A DNA stretch of 64,000 nt from Oegoconia quadripuncta (GCA_949316235.1 OX438741.1:38106962-38170961), one strand, 5' to 3'; numbered from the stretch's first letter, positions 58,201 to 61,455 are shown. A program made the numbers and translations. The notes: generated by a model not told the origin, from the letters alone.

Positions 58201-59658
58201 TTTGAGCAAAATTCACTATCTACGATATTTAAGGTACTTCCCCTTCATGTCCCATAACTTTGGGACGCCCTGTATAATAAGCCCAGAAATATGTAAAAAC
58301 ATTATAATTACTTACGACATAAATGTTGGAACACTGTTCCCTACAGATAACTGACTGAACGAACTAACTTTTTTGTCTATAGAAATTTATGCCGTTCACA
58401 CAGATTTTTTTTCCCCAAACAGTTTGAACTACAGATAATATGAGGAATTGTTTCATCAAGGTAGCGGGCATTGGTTACTGTTGTAACCACGGACAGTAGA
58501 CTGCTCTTTTTTTTGGTTACAGATGAATCTCGAGGCGCAGTCGCATTCGCTATTCGTTTTCGATTAGCGAAGTTAAGCAATGTCTGGGACGGTCAGTCTT
58601 TGGGTGGTTGACCAATCGTGGCATTTTAATACGAGTGTTTCCATGCTTCGGAGCGTATGTTAAATAGTTGGTCCCGGTTGTTTTCAATTGAAGGTAGTCG
58701 TAAAGCCAAGTCAGTGGCCTACAAAGGCGACTTAAAACAAAAGACGGACTGGGCCCGCGTGGTGGGTTATGGCCCATACCCTCTCCCAGTGAGAGAAGGC
58801 TGTGCCCCAGCAGTGGGCACGTGCAATGCTGATGTAAATATGTCGTAGATAGTGATAGATTAGCGATGGAATTTAAAATTTGATCCATCGCATGACTATC
58901 ATAGTACACGGTTTGCTGCGCGAAGTAAATGAGGTGGCGCTGATATCGCCGGAAACGGCGCGGTGACGTTTACAGTAATGTTAGGTCTGCATTTTTATAC
59001 ACTCATGTATTTTAAATCTTTACCTATGAAATTGGAGTTTTTTTTCTTCGTTAATCATGTACCAATTCCTGCGATTTTCAAAGCTATATCCAAATTTGTT
59101 TTTTATTTGGAAAATGGAATATTATTTCAAGGTTTCACATGAAATATTTTTTAATTTCTGGGCTAAATCACATAATAAAAAAAATTTGAACAGAGCTCTT
59201 TTCATGTGCTTCCCATAATCATTTCTTAGATTCGCTGAAACTTTTATAAAGCGGTTACTTTTAAAAATTAACACTGCCTATACTTAACTTAATGTTATCC
59301 GATAATCACACTTAGGTAAATATGGATTTGCCGTTCCCAAAAAAAAAATCAAAAATGTTTGTATGGAGAAATCAGTCTTAATGAAATTCTTCATACAAAA
59401 TGCCAATTTCTTAGGTAAGGACCTAATAGAACCAAAATGGCGATATGTCTGTCTACCTTCATAATTTTAATCCCAAATGTATATTTCCAGGTACACGGAA
59501 CAATGAGGAAACAAAACCGAGTGTATACAGAAGAAACCTTCCACGGAGAAGCTCCACTCCTCGACACGCCAGAAGGGAAAGCCATCCTCGAAAGTGACCC
59601 TGAAGTGAAGGAGAGCCACATGAAGGTGTTGAAGATGAATCTGAATGTTAAAACATGA
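28011..59658 (+). CDS. Fatty acid hydroxylase / sterol desaturase superfamily protein, six coding exons
   Basis: Joining 28011-28233, 37189-37388, 48256-48504, 49750-49933, 55841-56013 and 59491-59658 gives one open frame of 1197 nt (398 residues plus TGA). Every intron is GT-AG and phase is kept (1,0,0,1,0). The three metal-binding histidine clusters of the superfamily are present: HRLYH (232-236), HKLHH (245-249) and HDKHH (323-327), plus DHSG (302-305). Hydrophobic stretches near 56-73, 117-145, 173-193, 205-224 and 270-296 fit a multi-pass ER membrane protein. Members use a di-iron centre, oxygen and electrons from cytochrome b5 to desaturate or hydroxylate sterols or lipids. The order HKLHH, then PTAF and a later HP pair, resembles sterol C5-desaturase more than methylsterol oxidase. 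The roughly 140 residues before the catalytic part make it longer than typical C5-desaturases (about 300 residues, from memory). Substrate is unknown. Superfamily is sure; the C5-desaturase subgroup is tentative. Confidence 0.9.
28244..28942 (-). pseudogene. LINE-2 3' fragment between about 205-bp direct repeats
   Basis: 28244-28452 and 28739-28942 are diverged copies of one sequence (TCTTTAATAG ... GTCCAACTCGCTTCC ... GGCATAGTA). Between them, 28453-28738 is a minus-strand LINE-2 end whose poly(A) side (CTTTTTTTATG) abuts the left copy. In the sense direction it encodes a degraded reverse-transcriptase end (WNSLP-like, from GGGAGTTCCATGCC). The left copy starts 10 bp past the exon 1 donor. 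Confidence 0.75.
29390..29605 (+). repeat. RTE-like tail repeat
   Basis: ACTAGCTTTCCGACCGCGGC, TTCATCCCGCGGGAACTACT, GGTATGTTCTACTTATATAC, CATCCAAATTCGTTCATCC and CACATTTATAATCTTAGTTA. The most complete copy in the window. Sequence 28943-29389 holds a short minus-strand frame (29055-29300 region) that I cannot assign. Confidence 0.65.
29840..30000 (-). repeat. Repeat R copy
   Basis: AACACTCCAGCAATTATGAA, CGTCAAGCCGTTCAGGCTAC, AGGATGTGCCAAAGGGACGG and AAAACATTAACCTCCTTCTA align with 34605-34760. Confidence 0.6.
30161..30487 (+). repeat. SINE-1 copy, full length
   Basis: CCGCCTCCGTGGCTCAATAT to CCGTTGTGCTTAAAAAAAAC. The B box reads GGGTTCGATCTCC. A/T-rich sequence at 30000-30160 and 30488-30999 holds no gene; a SINE head remnant (CGCTTCCCTGGCTCAATGGG) lies at about 30905. 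Confidence 0.9.
31000..31396 (+). pseudogene. LINE-1 C-terminal fragment and full 3'UTR
   Basis: Encodes [20 protein letters not shown] ... [12 protein letters not shown] with stop at about 31167, then CGCTCGGCGATATTCAGTCT, TATCCTACGAAATAAATATT and a TTTGATTTGATTTGATT tail. 5'-truncated, with upstream frames not continuous. Confidence 0.85.
31738..32050 (-). repeat. SINE-2 copy, full length
   Basis: From CATCATCAGCCCGTAAACAT to TAACCGCTGAGCCACCGACG. The sense strand carries a tRNA-like head (A box TGGCTCAGCGGTTAAGA, B box GGTTCGATTCC). It looks like a tRNA on a quick scan but continues into the SINE body. Confidence 0.85.
32190..32400 (-). repeat. LINE 3'-tail repeat, single copy
   Basis: TGAAGCATTTATTTACGCC to GCCGCAGTAGCACAAATAGG and TATAACTCAGTGTGGCACAT, ending CAAGTGCATAAAAG. 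Partner of 1301-1915. The region 32401-33225 shows nothing further. Confidence 0.55.
33225..33310 (+). repeat. Repeat R fragment
   Basis: GTCAGGAAGGAGAGTAATGT and TTCAGGTGTATGTAAACTTC match the 5' part of repeat R at 48541-48600. Confidence 0.4.
33341..33480. repeat. (AACAC)n pentanucleotide microsatellite, 25 perfect units
   Basis: 33351-33475 is an uninterrupted AACAC array. AATAC variant units precede it (33341-33350) and ACTAC/AATAC follow. The long frames across it on both strands are only reading frames of the simple repeat and are not genes. Confidence 0.97.
33481..33640 (-). repeat. LINE 3'-end fragment next to the microsatellite
   Basis: AATACAAATACACTTTATTG (sense: CAATAAAGTG plus tail), then TTTGGCAACCTTATCACTAA and GGCAACCATTGGGTATAAG, matching 17575-17710. 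Its TTGTATTG-type tail runs straight into the array. Confidence 0.55.
34185..34760 (-). repeat. Repeat R interrupted by MITE-A
   Basis: TATTTTGCGGGCGCCATTTT (R) is followed at about 34200 by MITE-A (CGTTTTGTATGCAGAATTTC ... AATTTCATAGGTAAAGACCC, to about 34605). R resumes with CCTATGACACTCCAGGGATC and ends ACATTATCCTCCTTTCTTGA. The MITE-A part is full length except for a few left-end bases. Confidence 0.7.
35010..35285 (+). pseudogene. LINE-1 3' end
   Basis: TTATTTAGATGATAAACATT ([14 protein letters not shown]) and CAGCCCGTTCGCGTAACCAG, then TTCTTCTCAGGGGAAAAGTG, CTACAAAATAAAGCACTGC. Same subfamily as 18543-19085. Confidence 0.8.
35370..35905 (-). pseudogene. LINE-1 3' fragment split by an RTE-like tail
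   Basis: 35370-35505 is the LINE-1 3'UTR in reverse (CACAGGATAAAAATATCATT, TGGTTGCTCTTTTTG) and 35795-35905 is the end of its coding part (TCAATTTATTTAAAGGCAAA, CACTAGGACCTTATCATAAA). Between them, 35577-35790 is an RTE-like tail copy (CCGCCCGCGACTTCGTCCGC ... CATACATACAGACATACATA). Confidence 0.65.
36121..36282 (+). repeat. SINE-1 copy, 5'-truncated
   Basis: GAGCATTGTTGTATTCCGAT to GAACCCGTGGTGCATAAGAA. Confidence 0.8.
36583..36713 (+). repeat. 5S-derived SINE head joined to a LINE-1 scrap
   Basis: GATTAGCGAAGTTAAGCATT and AGTCAGTCCTTGGATGGATG keep the 5S rRNA internal promoter (A box, C box region) at 36610-36660. It then switches to TGCTTGTTCTTCTCAGGGGA of the LINE-1 3'UTR. Not a functional 5S gene, since both ends are missing. 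Confidence 0.75.
36725..36975. repeat. Two SINE-3 heads in head-out inverted arrangement
   Basis: GACGACCGATTGGTGTAGTG opens the left arm (36725) and CACTACACCAATCGGTCGTC closes the right arm (36975). The arms of about 100 bp share B boxes, and GTTTGTGTGATGAATA pairs with TATTCATCACACAAAC. The 40-bp centre has AT-rich and CCCATTCCCATCCCATT sequence. Confidence 0.88.
37003..37103 (+). mobile_element. MITE-B right end
   Basis: GATGATGGTTTTTTTTAAAA, CCTATGCCAATACCTACTTA, ACCTAATATGCCCCATTTTT and the right TIR CGGTAAAAAATCTCATCCGG. It ends 85 bp before coding exon 2. Confidence 0.75.
37189..37388 (+). CDS. Coding exon 2, residues 75-141
   Basis: The acceptor TTTCGCAG ends at 37188 and the donor is CAT|GTAAGT at 37389. 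The split glycine codon from exon 1 is completed by GA. The exon encodes a polar linker ([17 protein letters not shown]) and then a long hydrophobic stretch ([19 protein letters not shown]) that fits a membrane hairpin. The frame stays open across the whole exon and closes downstream of the donor. It is separated from exon 1 by about 9 kb of repeat-filled intron. Confidence 0.85.
37555..38270. repeat. Minisatellite, about 36-bp unit with higher-order pattern
   Basis: Some 20 imperfect units of the type TTTGC(T/C)CATA(G/T)AAACTT-TGTGCA-TCATTGATAGAAG-CC. Variant groups recur: the unit with AAACTTTTGTGCACTCATTG occurs near 37650 and 37896, and TATAGATGCACCGAT near 37743 and 38028. This implies duplication in multi-unit blocks. 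Open frames across it are repeat artefacts. It starts about 165 bp after the exon 2 donor. Confidence 0.85.
38367..38695 (+). repeat. SINE-2 copy, full length
   Basis: GAGCGTCGGTGGCCCAGCGG, GGGAGGTCCGGGTTCGATTC, GGCAGGCCATG, TTTATCTGACTGCTCTTAAA and the end GGGATATTTACGGGCTGAG with a (GAT)n tail at 38680-38694. Confidence 0.88.
39335..39676 (+). mobile_element. MITE-B copy, full length
   Basis: Left TIR AGTTTTTTTACCATAAGG and right TIR TTAGGGTAAAAAAACTCATCC. The body has GACCTACATACCGGCCGGAG, ATCATGCGAAATTTATTTGG and CTACAAACGCGGCCG. No coding capacity. Sequence 38696-39334 and 39677-40024 holds no gene. Confidence 0.85.
40033..40682. mobile_element. Non-autonomous hAT-type element with exact 8-bp target duplication
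   Basis: The ends TAGTGATGTAACGGA (40033) and TCCGTTGCATCACTA (to 40682) are inverted repeats with one mismatch. TTGGTAAC flanks both sides exactly (40025-40032 and 40683-40690). An 8-bp duplication and CAGTG/TAGTG-type ends are characteristic of hAT transposons. Subterminal TTTCTG/TTTCCG words recur. An 87-codon minus-strand frame (40150-40413) is unrecognised and may be captured sequence or chance. No transposase is visible. Confidence 0.85.
41110..41815 (-). pseudogene. LINE-1 3' part including reverse-transcriptase end
   Basis: Sister of 16020-16720: in the minus sense it reads [13 protein letters not shown], then [18 protein letters not shown] and [12 protein letters not shown], then the 3'UTR. 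TTTATTTTGTAGGTACACTG is the tail end. Frame broken by short indels. Sequence 40691-41109 holds no gene. Confidence 0.8.
41849..41995 (-). repeat. SINE-3 copy, head missing
   Basis: AAATATTTACACGAATCATC, AACTAAGCAAAGTTTGTGC, GGATACTAGATAACGG and ATTCATCACACAG. Confidence 0.75.
42072..42215 (-). repeat. SINE-1 copy, truncated
   Basis: TTTTCATGCACAACTAAATA then CCATCTTATTTGGGG, ACTGACAACCGGAACACAAC and GGTGGTGGCTAGCCAGGC. An internal part of the tail half is replaced. Confidence 0.7.
42216..43230. other. Intron sequence, no gene seen
   Basis: No supported gene. TAGATAGATAGATAAAGCG and TTTATTTGCATATTACAG at about 43008-43045 look like a minus-strand LINE tail with a short (GATA)n. Confidence 0.45.
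43231..43510 (-). repeat. SINE-2 copy, near full length
   Basis: GTCAGTCCGTAAATATCCCA to TAACCGCTGAGCCAACGACG; middle part shortened (the GGCCAGCG segment is missing). Sequence 43511-44439 holds no gene. Confidence 0.82.
44440..44590 (+). pseudogene. LINE-2 3' fragment, plus orientation
   Basis: TCAAGAGTAGGCATCTACTG, CACATCGTCACTTTTCATCA and AGTGAGATTGTAAAATC are the sense version of 46106-46405. Confidence 0.55.
44606..44705 (+). repeat. Dispersed repeat, two copies in window
   Basis: TTCAGTAAGGTTCCGTGCTC, CAGGAGTGCTTCATCAGATC and TTCACCAAGTTCATATGG match 48027-48125 (CTCAGTAAGGTTCTACTCTC ...). Family not recognised. Confidence 0.55.
44873..45010 (+). repeat. SINE-1 copy, 3'-truncated
   Basis: CCGCCTCCGTGGCTCAACAA to TCCGCCAGGGTAGCTACCA. 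The following 45011-45245 has its own repeated words (ATCGCACATCTGGTAGCTACC; GATCCAG; CAGATATGCGATC) of unknown origin. Confidence 0.8.
45246..45574 (-). repeat. SINE-1 copy, full length
   Basis: TTTTTTTATGCACAGCGGGT to TTGAGCCACGGAGGCGGTT, with B box GGGGATCCAACCCGCGACC carrying one change in the core (GGTTGGATCCC in the sense direction). Confidence 0.9.
46106..46405 (-). pseudogene. LINE-2 reverse-transcriptase C-terminal fragment and 3'UTR
   Basis: In the minus sense: [20 protein letters not shown], then [15 protein letters not shown] and [10 protein letters not shown], a Jockey/CR1-type ending. ACTACAATCTCACCTGATGG marks the 3'UTR. It is the best of four LINE-2 copies. Confidence 0.75.
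46500..46612 (+). pseudogene. LINE-3 reverse-transcriptase end fragment
   Basis: The frame reads [20 protein letters not shown] and GRQRICGPF, matching 51866-52080. Truncated before the poly(A). Confidence 0.7.
46714..47345 (+). mobile_element. MITE-B interrupted by MITE-A
   Basis: MITE-B starts GGATGAGTTTTAGGGAAAAA, stops at GGAACTCATATTA (about 46888) and resumes at ATATTATCTCCAAGTG (about 47190). MITE-A (46889-47189) fills the gap, starting GGTCCTTACCGATGAATTC and ending CATAGATAAAGACCC. ATATTA flanks the insert as a likely target duplication. This MITE-A copy lacks about 150 bp internally (ATCCACATGAAAAAGCTC junction). Confidence 0.82.
47626..47957 (+). repeat. SINE-1 copy, full length reference
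   Basis: CCGCCTCCATGGCTCAATGT, GGAGGTCGCGGGTTCGATCC, GGTACATGTTTAAGTACTCG, GTTTGGTTGGTAGTAGGGC, GCCGCCAAGCAGAAATG, GTTCCGGTTGTCAGAGATAA, GGTGTTTCCGGGTCAGTATG and CCGTTGTGCATAAAAAAAAA. The tRNA-like B box is intact. About 330 bp with a short A-tail. Confidence 0.92.
48256..48504 (+). CDS. Coding exon 3, residues 142-224
   Basis: The acceptor CTGTTTTTAG ends at 48255 and the donor is ATG|GTTAGT at 48505. The exon encodes [20 protein letters not shown], a basic stretch followed by [17 protein letters not shown] as seen before the catalytic domain in C5-desaturase-like proteins. Two membrane segments follow (around 173-193 and 205-224). G+C and codon use are clearly richer than the surrounding intron, as expected for a conserved exon. 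Confidence 0.9.
48541..49250 (+). mobile_element. Repeat R interrupted by element C (48641-49130)
   Basis: R starts TTTTTACCCGTCTGCTCTAG (as at 52290) and resumes after 49131 with TTCGCCTTGATCTCCAGAGC and GACATGGCGCCCAG. Element C has 31-bp inverted ends: AGGGTCTAACACAATTAACC (48641) and GGTTAATTTTGTTAGACCTT (to 49130). It holds the block GAAGACGCTAAAGG ... CCTTTCGGCGTC, a hairpin that is much richer in G+C. The flanks are TATAT-rich, so the target duplication is unclear. It lies 136 bp after exon 3. Confidence 0.78.
49391..49718 (-). repeat. SINE-1 copy, full length, 31 bp before coding exon 4
   Basis: TTTTTTTTATCCTCAAAGGG to TTGAGCCACGGAGGCGGT. The antisense copy puts its T-run and head directly before the exon 4 acceptor, leaving only TTTGAATGAATTTGAATG plus GAATTTTCAG as native 3' intron sequence. 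Confidence 0.92.
49750..49933 (+). CDS. Coding exon 4, residues 225-285, first two histidine boxes
   Basis: The acceptor GGAATTTTCAG ends at 49749 and the donor is TGGA|GTGAGT at 49934, phase 1. The exon encodes [20 protein letters not shown] then [13 protein letters not shown]. It thus carries HxxxH (H232, H236) and HxxHH (H245, H248, H249), two of the three di-iron ligand clusters. HP at 263-264 matches the conserved proline-bearing histidine of this superfamily. The acceptor has a weak pyrimidine tract, and a SINE-1 copy ends only 31 bp upstream of the exon. Confidence 0.93.
50460..50704 (-). repeat. SINE-4 copy
   Basis: AAATATCCTTAGACATACAC to CCTACACCAAACAGGTCGTC. B-box part shortened (CATATAACCCGCGACCATTT). 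Sequence 49934-50459 is intron with no gene. Confidence 0.85.
50805..50895 (+). repeat. LINE-1 extreme 3' end
   Basis: CATGACGATTTCAAATGTTA, TTCTTGTAACTTACGAAATA and GGTTTGATTTGATTTGAAG. Same end as 53410-53470. Confidence 0.7.
50975..51130 (+). repeat. Repeat S5 copy
   Basis: TTATCCCAAATAGGGTGGTC, AGAGATATCCCAAAAATGAG, AAACAACATCCACG, GAAATATACAGAATGG and GGGGTGAGCCCATATG. Uninterrupted version of the element at 56053-56535. Confidence 0.7.
51187..51335. mobile_element. Small foldback (TGTCC-rich) element
   Basis: TGAGAAAGTGACAGTTTAAG and GGGACATTTTG (51226-51259) pair with CAAAATGTCCC and CTTAAACTGTCACTTTCAC (51292-51326). AAATGTCC-type words are repeated across the block. No coding capacity. 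Confidence 0.65.
51746..52255 (+). repeat. SINE-2 split by a LINE-3 fragment
   Basis: SINE-2 head at 51746-51862 (GAGCGGCGGTGGCTCAGTGG, GGTTCGATCCCCAAGCAGGC) resumes at 52088 (ACTTATGAGCATTTATCTGA ... GGGATGTTTACGGACTGATG). The insert 51866-52080 encodes [40 protein letters not shown] and ends CTCATATAAAAAAAAAG, a LINE-3 reverse-transcriptase end with poly(A). AATA near both junctions may be the target duplication. Confidence 0.8.
52280..52470 (+). repeat. Repeat R copy, uninterrupted
   Basis: GGTTATTTTTACCCGACTGC, GAAGAATGAGGGTAATGTTT, AACGGCTTGATGGATTTCG, GATCCCTGGAGTGTCATAGG, ATGGTAAAAAACCAACATG. Used as the reference for this family. Confidence 0.65.
52505..52912. repeat. SINE-1 scrap followed by SINE-4 scraps
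   Basis: 52505-52610 is a minus SINE-1 tail half (ATTATGCATAACGGGTTAGC ... GGCCGAAGGTGG). 52615-52675 (GGCATATGTATGCATGATGA ... GAGTTATGAATATTTT) and 52848-52912 (ATATCAACCATCTGGTATCC) are plus-strand SINE-4 parts separated by AT-rich sequence. Confidence 0.65.
52912..53622 (+). mobile_element. MITE-A interrupted by a LINE-1 fragment (about 53038-53472)
   Basis: MITE-A runs TTAAGTTAAGTATAGGCAGC to TTTTTTTTATTAT (about 53035) and resumes GTGATTTAGCCCAGAAATTA (53474) to CTCCAATTTCATAGG. The insert is a plus-strand LINE-1 end: [19 protein letters not shown] ... [12 protein letters not shown], then 3'UTR to TTTTTTGATTTTTTTTT. The left MITE end is lost into SINE-4. Confidence 0.82.
54016..54375 (+). 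pseudogene. LINE reverse-transcriptase end and 3'UTR
   Basis: The frame reads [20 protein letters not shown], then [20 protein letters not shown] and [11 protein letters not shown] with stop at 54232-54234, the typical RLWNSLP ... F ending. The 3'UTR runs to ACAATAAATAAATA near 54360-54372. It is a different family from LINE-1 to LINE-3. 53623-54015 contains no assigned feature. Confidence 0.75.
54376..55350. other. Intron sequence, no gene seen
   Basis: TATGTATGTATGTTTG-type simple sequence at 54395-54435. TTGTACAATAAAGAATATTT at about 54550 resembles another LINE 3' end. The rest is AT-rich without features. Confidence 0.45.
55351..55747. repeat. SINE-4 full copy facing an inverted SINE-4 tail piece
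   Basis: 55351-55400 (AAATATCCTTAGACATACAC ... GTCATCTAG) is a minus-strand tail. 55489-55747 is a plus full copy (GACCACCTGTTTGGTGTAGT ... GCTGTGTGTATGTCTAAGGA). The outermost 40 bp are thus inverted repeats. This lies 94 bp before coding exon 5. Confidence 0.8.
55841..56013 (+). CDS. Coding exon 5, residues 286-343, third histidine box
   Basis: The acceptor ACATTATTCCAG ends at 55840 and the donor is GATAAG|GTAATA at 56014. It carries H298 and H303 (HGIIDHSG) and the third cluster H323-x2-H326-H327 followed by EFFHCNFG, matching the HxxHH-x(3)-H/N-YG ending of sterol desaturases. SLWDK at the exon end corresponds to the TLWDR motif of the family. A tandem array begins about 55 bp past the donor. 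Confidence 0.92.
56053..56535 (+). repeat. Repeat S5 split by a 31-bp-unit minisatellite
   Basis: S5 begins TTTATCCCAAATGTGGTGG (56050-56068) and continues at about 56409 with TGGTCAGAGATATCCCAAAC to GAGCCCATAGA. The gap 56070-56400 is a tandem array of roughly 31-bp units alternating CATCGCAGTAAAGAACTTTC-GCGACAACGTA and CGTCGCAATGGTGAACTTTC-GCAGTAACGTA. Open frames across it are repeat artefacts. It starts 55 bp after the exon 5 donor. Confidence 0.85.
56536..56899 (+). mobile_element. MITE-B copy, shortened near right end
   Basis: GATGAGTTTTTTTACCGTAA (left) and ACGGTAAAAAAAAACATCC (right), with CGCATGCGCCGGCCG, GGAACTCATATTTTCTC and GCTACAAACGCGACCGTCAA inside. Sequence 56900-57445 shows no gene. 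Confidence 0.8.
57446..58274. mobile_element. Foldback element with 270-bp inverted arms
   Basis: 57446-57715 and 58005-58274 are nearly identical inverted copies of equal length, starting TACAGGGCGTCCCAAAGTTA. The 289-bp centre is unrelated AT-rich DNA. TA flanks both sides, suggesting a TA target duplication as in Tc1/mariner-like elements, though the flank is short. Inside each arm, GGTTCGATTCCCAGCCGAAG looks like a tRNA B-box segment. The mirrored 60-odd-codon frames on both arms are symmetric by construction and not evidence of a protein. Confidence 0.9.
58527..58850 (+). repeat. 5S rRNA-derived SINE (SINE3 class), near full length
   Basis: GATTAGCGAAGTTAAGCAAT (A box), GTCTGGGACGGTCAGTCTTT and GGGTGGTTGACC (C box) match the 3' two-thirds of 5S rRNA. 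They are followed by an unrelated body (CTTCGGAGCGTATGTTAAAT, GGTCCCGGTTGTTTTCAATT, TGGCCCATACCCTCTCCCAG). It is not a working 5S gene, since the 5' third is missing or scrambled and the body replaces the 3' end. Confidence 0.82.
59014..59425 (-). mobile_element. MITE-A copy, full length, 65 bp before coding exon 6
   Basis: AATCTTTACCTATGAAATTG and CAATTTCTTAGGTAAGGACC are the inverted ends. The body matches 34200-34605 throughout in reverse. Confidence 0.88.
59491..59658 (+). CDS. Coding exon 6 (last), residues 344-398 and stop
   Basis: The acceptor ATATTTCCAG ends at 59490 and the frame closes with TGA at 59656-59658. It begins [12 protein letters not shown], which follows SLWDK from exon 5 as WDR-xxGT does across the family. 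The rest is a hydrophilic, acidic-basic tail of about 45 residues with no membrane segment, so a cytosolic C terminus is likely. No dilysine ER-retrieval signal is seen at the extreme end. A MITE-A copy ends 65 bp upstream of the acceptor. Confidence 0.88.
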   Translation, partial: VHGTMRKQNRVYTEETFHGEAPLLDTPEGKAILESDPEVKESHMKVLKMNLNVKT

Positions 59659-59727
59659 TAGGAAATTGTTGTTATGTTAAGTTTTGACTGCATTATATTT
59701 TAGATTTTGTTGGGTATTAAGAAAGGT

Positions 59728-59733
59728 ATTAAA
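59728..59733 (+). terminator. Possible poly(A) signal ATTAAA
   Basis: ATTAAA lies 70 bp after the stop codon. No AATAAA was seen between the stop and the LINE-2 fragment that starts near 59783. Transcript 3' end data would be needed to confirm it. Confidence 0.35.
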
Positions 59734-59782
59734 TTAATTGACAAGAAAACAAGTGAAATATGTTTTTTAATATAATTAACAC

Positions 59783-60180
59783 GCGATCTCAGTAGGTGCC
59801 TATTCACTCTGCTCTTGAAGATTCTAAGGATGTAGGATTCAGGAACGACGGATGCCGGAAGGGAGTTCCATAACTTGGCTGGTCACATTATGAATCTTCA
59901 TTCGCTTAGTGCAAATGTTCGGTATGTTAATATACCTATACATACGGGTATAGTAGTCCGAAGATGAAATGGCGATGGTGGAATAAGACTATGTAATTCC
60001 AACGCACACTCACCGAAGTGTATCCTGTAAAAGACTGAGAGACAGACGACCTTGCGACGGTGTTCGAGGCTCTGCAATGTAGCAGTGGTCACCAATTAGT
60101 CTTTTGGCACGTCGTTCTACAGAATTGAGTGCAGCCAGCTGGTATTTGACTGAACTGTCCCAAAGAAATTGAAAAATATT
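59783..60180 (-). pseudogene. LINE-2 reverse-transcriptase fragment just past the gene
   Basis: GTGCCTATTCACTCTGCTCT, GGAAGGGAGTTCCATAACTT, TGTTCGGTATGTTAATATAC and further upstream coding (GACCTTGCGACGGTGTTCGA, CGTCGTTCTACAGAATTGAG). It extends further into the coding part than the other LINE-2 copies; frame broken. Confidence 0.65.
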
Positions 60181-60240
60181 TTAGATTATCCATAACTTTC
60201 TTACAAGAAGAAAGAATTTAACCTAATCTCGTTACATATT

Positions 60241-60703
60241 GGATCTTTACCTATGAAATTGGAATTTTTTTTCTTCGCTAATCATATGTACCAATTCCTG
60301 CGATTTTCAAAGCTATATCCAAATTTGTTTTTTATTTGGAAAATGGAATATTATTTCAAGGTTTCACATGAAATATTTTTTAATTTTTTAATTTAAACAC
60401 ATAATAAAATAAATTTGAACAGAGCTCTTTTCATGTGCTTCCCATGATCAATCAATCAATCAATCAATCAAATACGCTTTATTGTTTAAATAAGGAAGGT
60501 ACATTTATCATCATTTCTTAGATTCGCTGAAAAGTTACTTTTAAAAATTAACGCTGCCTGTACTTAACTTAATATTATCCGATAAGACACACAAAGTTTA
60601 ACTAAATTTATATTTACCGTTTCCAAAAAAAAAATCAAAAATGTTTGTATGGAGAAATCAATCTTAATGAAATTCTTTATACAAAACGCCAATTTCGTAG
60701 GAC
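60241..60703 (-). mobile_element. MITE-A with a small nested LINE tail
   Basis: Ends GGATCTTTACCTATGAAATT and GCCAATTTCGTAGGACTTAA. At about 60447-60511 a 60-bp insert, (AATC)n then AAATACGCTTTATTGTTTAA, splits CCCAT-ATCATTTCTTAGATT. ATCA flanks it as a possible target duplication. It is a minus-strand LINE 3' end with AATAAAG and a tetranucleotide tail. Confidence 0.82.
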
Positions 60704-61127
60704 TTAATATAATACTCGGCCAGTACTAGGTCCGTCTGTCAGTGACATGAAAGTTGTGTATGAAGTTTTCTTACTGCAAGGATACTTGTTACGCTGTGGC
60801 AATACTAAATCTCTCATTCACAAAGAAAATGATAATATTCATAATTAGTTTGTAAGTACCAGTTACTTTACAAAGTAAAAATGAGATATGCAAATATTTA
60901 CGTAGTAAAATAGGAGGAAACATCCCGGTCGACAGTCCGGAGGGCCCTAGGTTGAAACAATGCTGGGAGTATAATAAGATCCCCTCCTTTTCAAGGGGCT
61001 TCTAAGTTTTTTTTTTGGACATGCGGAGTTATTCTCAAGATCTTGTTAGAGTGATTCGAGGATTTATTCGAAGACGTTCATTTCTGTACAGCTTGTAAAA
61101 TTTAATAATAAAAAATAATAATAATTT

Positions 61128-61455
61128 AACCGCCTCCTCTCAATGTAAACAACATAGGGTTTACGAATATTTCGGACACTTACAACAATCAAACTAAGCA
61201 AAGCTTATGCTATGGATACTAGATAACCGGTAAATCTATATAAATATTTATATAAACATCTATGACTCGGGAATAAATGTTCGTATTCATCACACAAACA
61301 TTTACCCCTCGTGGGATTCAAACCTGCAACCGTTGGTTTCGCTGACAGGGTCACTATCCACTACACCAATCGGTCGTCAATTAAACCAAATTTAAAAACT
61401 CATTGGTACATGGCGTGCCTGGGAAACGAACTCGGGCCGCTGAGCCGCCGACGAT
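61128..61455 (-). repeat. SINE-1 head scrap, SINE-3 copy, SINE-2 head scrap
   Basis: 61128-61165 is a plus SINE-1 head (CCGCCTCCTCTCAATGTAAA). 61166-61379 is a minus SINE-3 (AATATTTCGGACACTTACAA ... CCAATCGGTCGTC). 61393-61455 is a minus SINE-2 head (CATTGGTACATGGCGTGCCT ... GAGCCGCCGACG). Sequence 60704-61127 holds no gene. Confidence 0.75.

Noticed and set aside
57429..58354. Two nearly identical frames of 66 and 87 codons starting [15 protein letters not shown]
   Set aside because: They are the same arm of a foldback element read in both directions; duplication explains the identity, not coding constraint.
58550..58620. 5S rRNA gene
   Set aside because: Only the internal promoter part matches and the rest is a SINE body; the ends that form helix I of 5S are absent.
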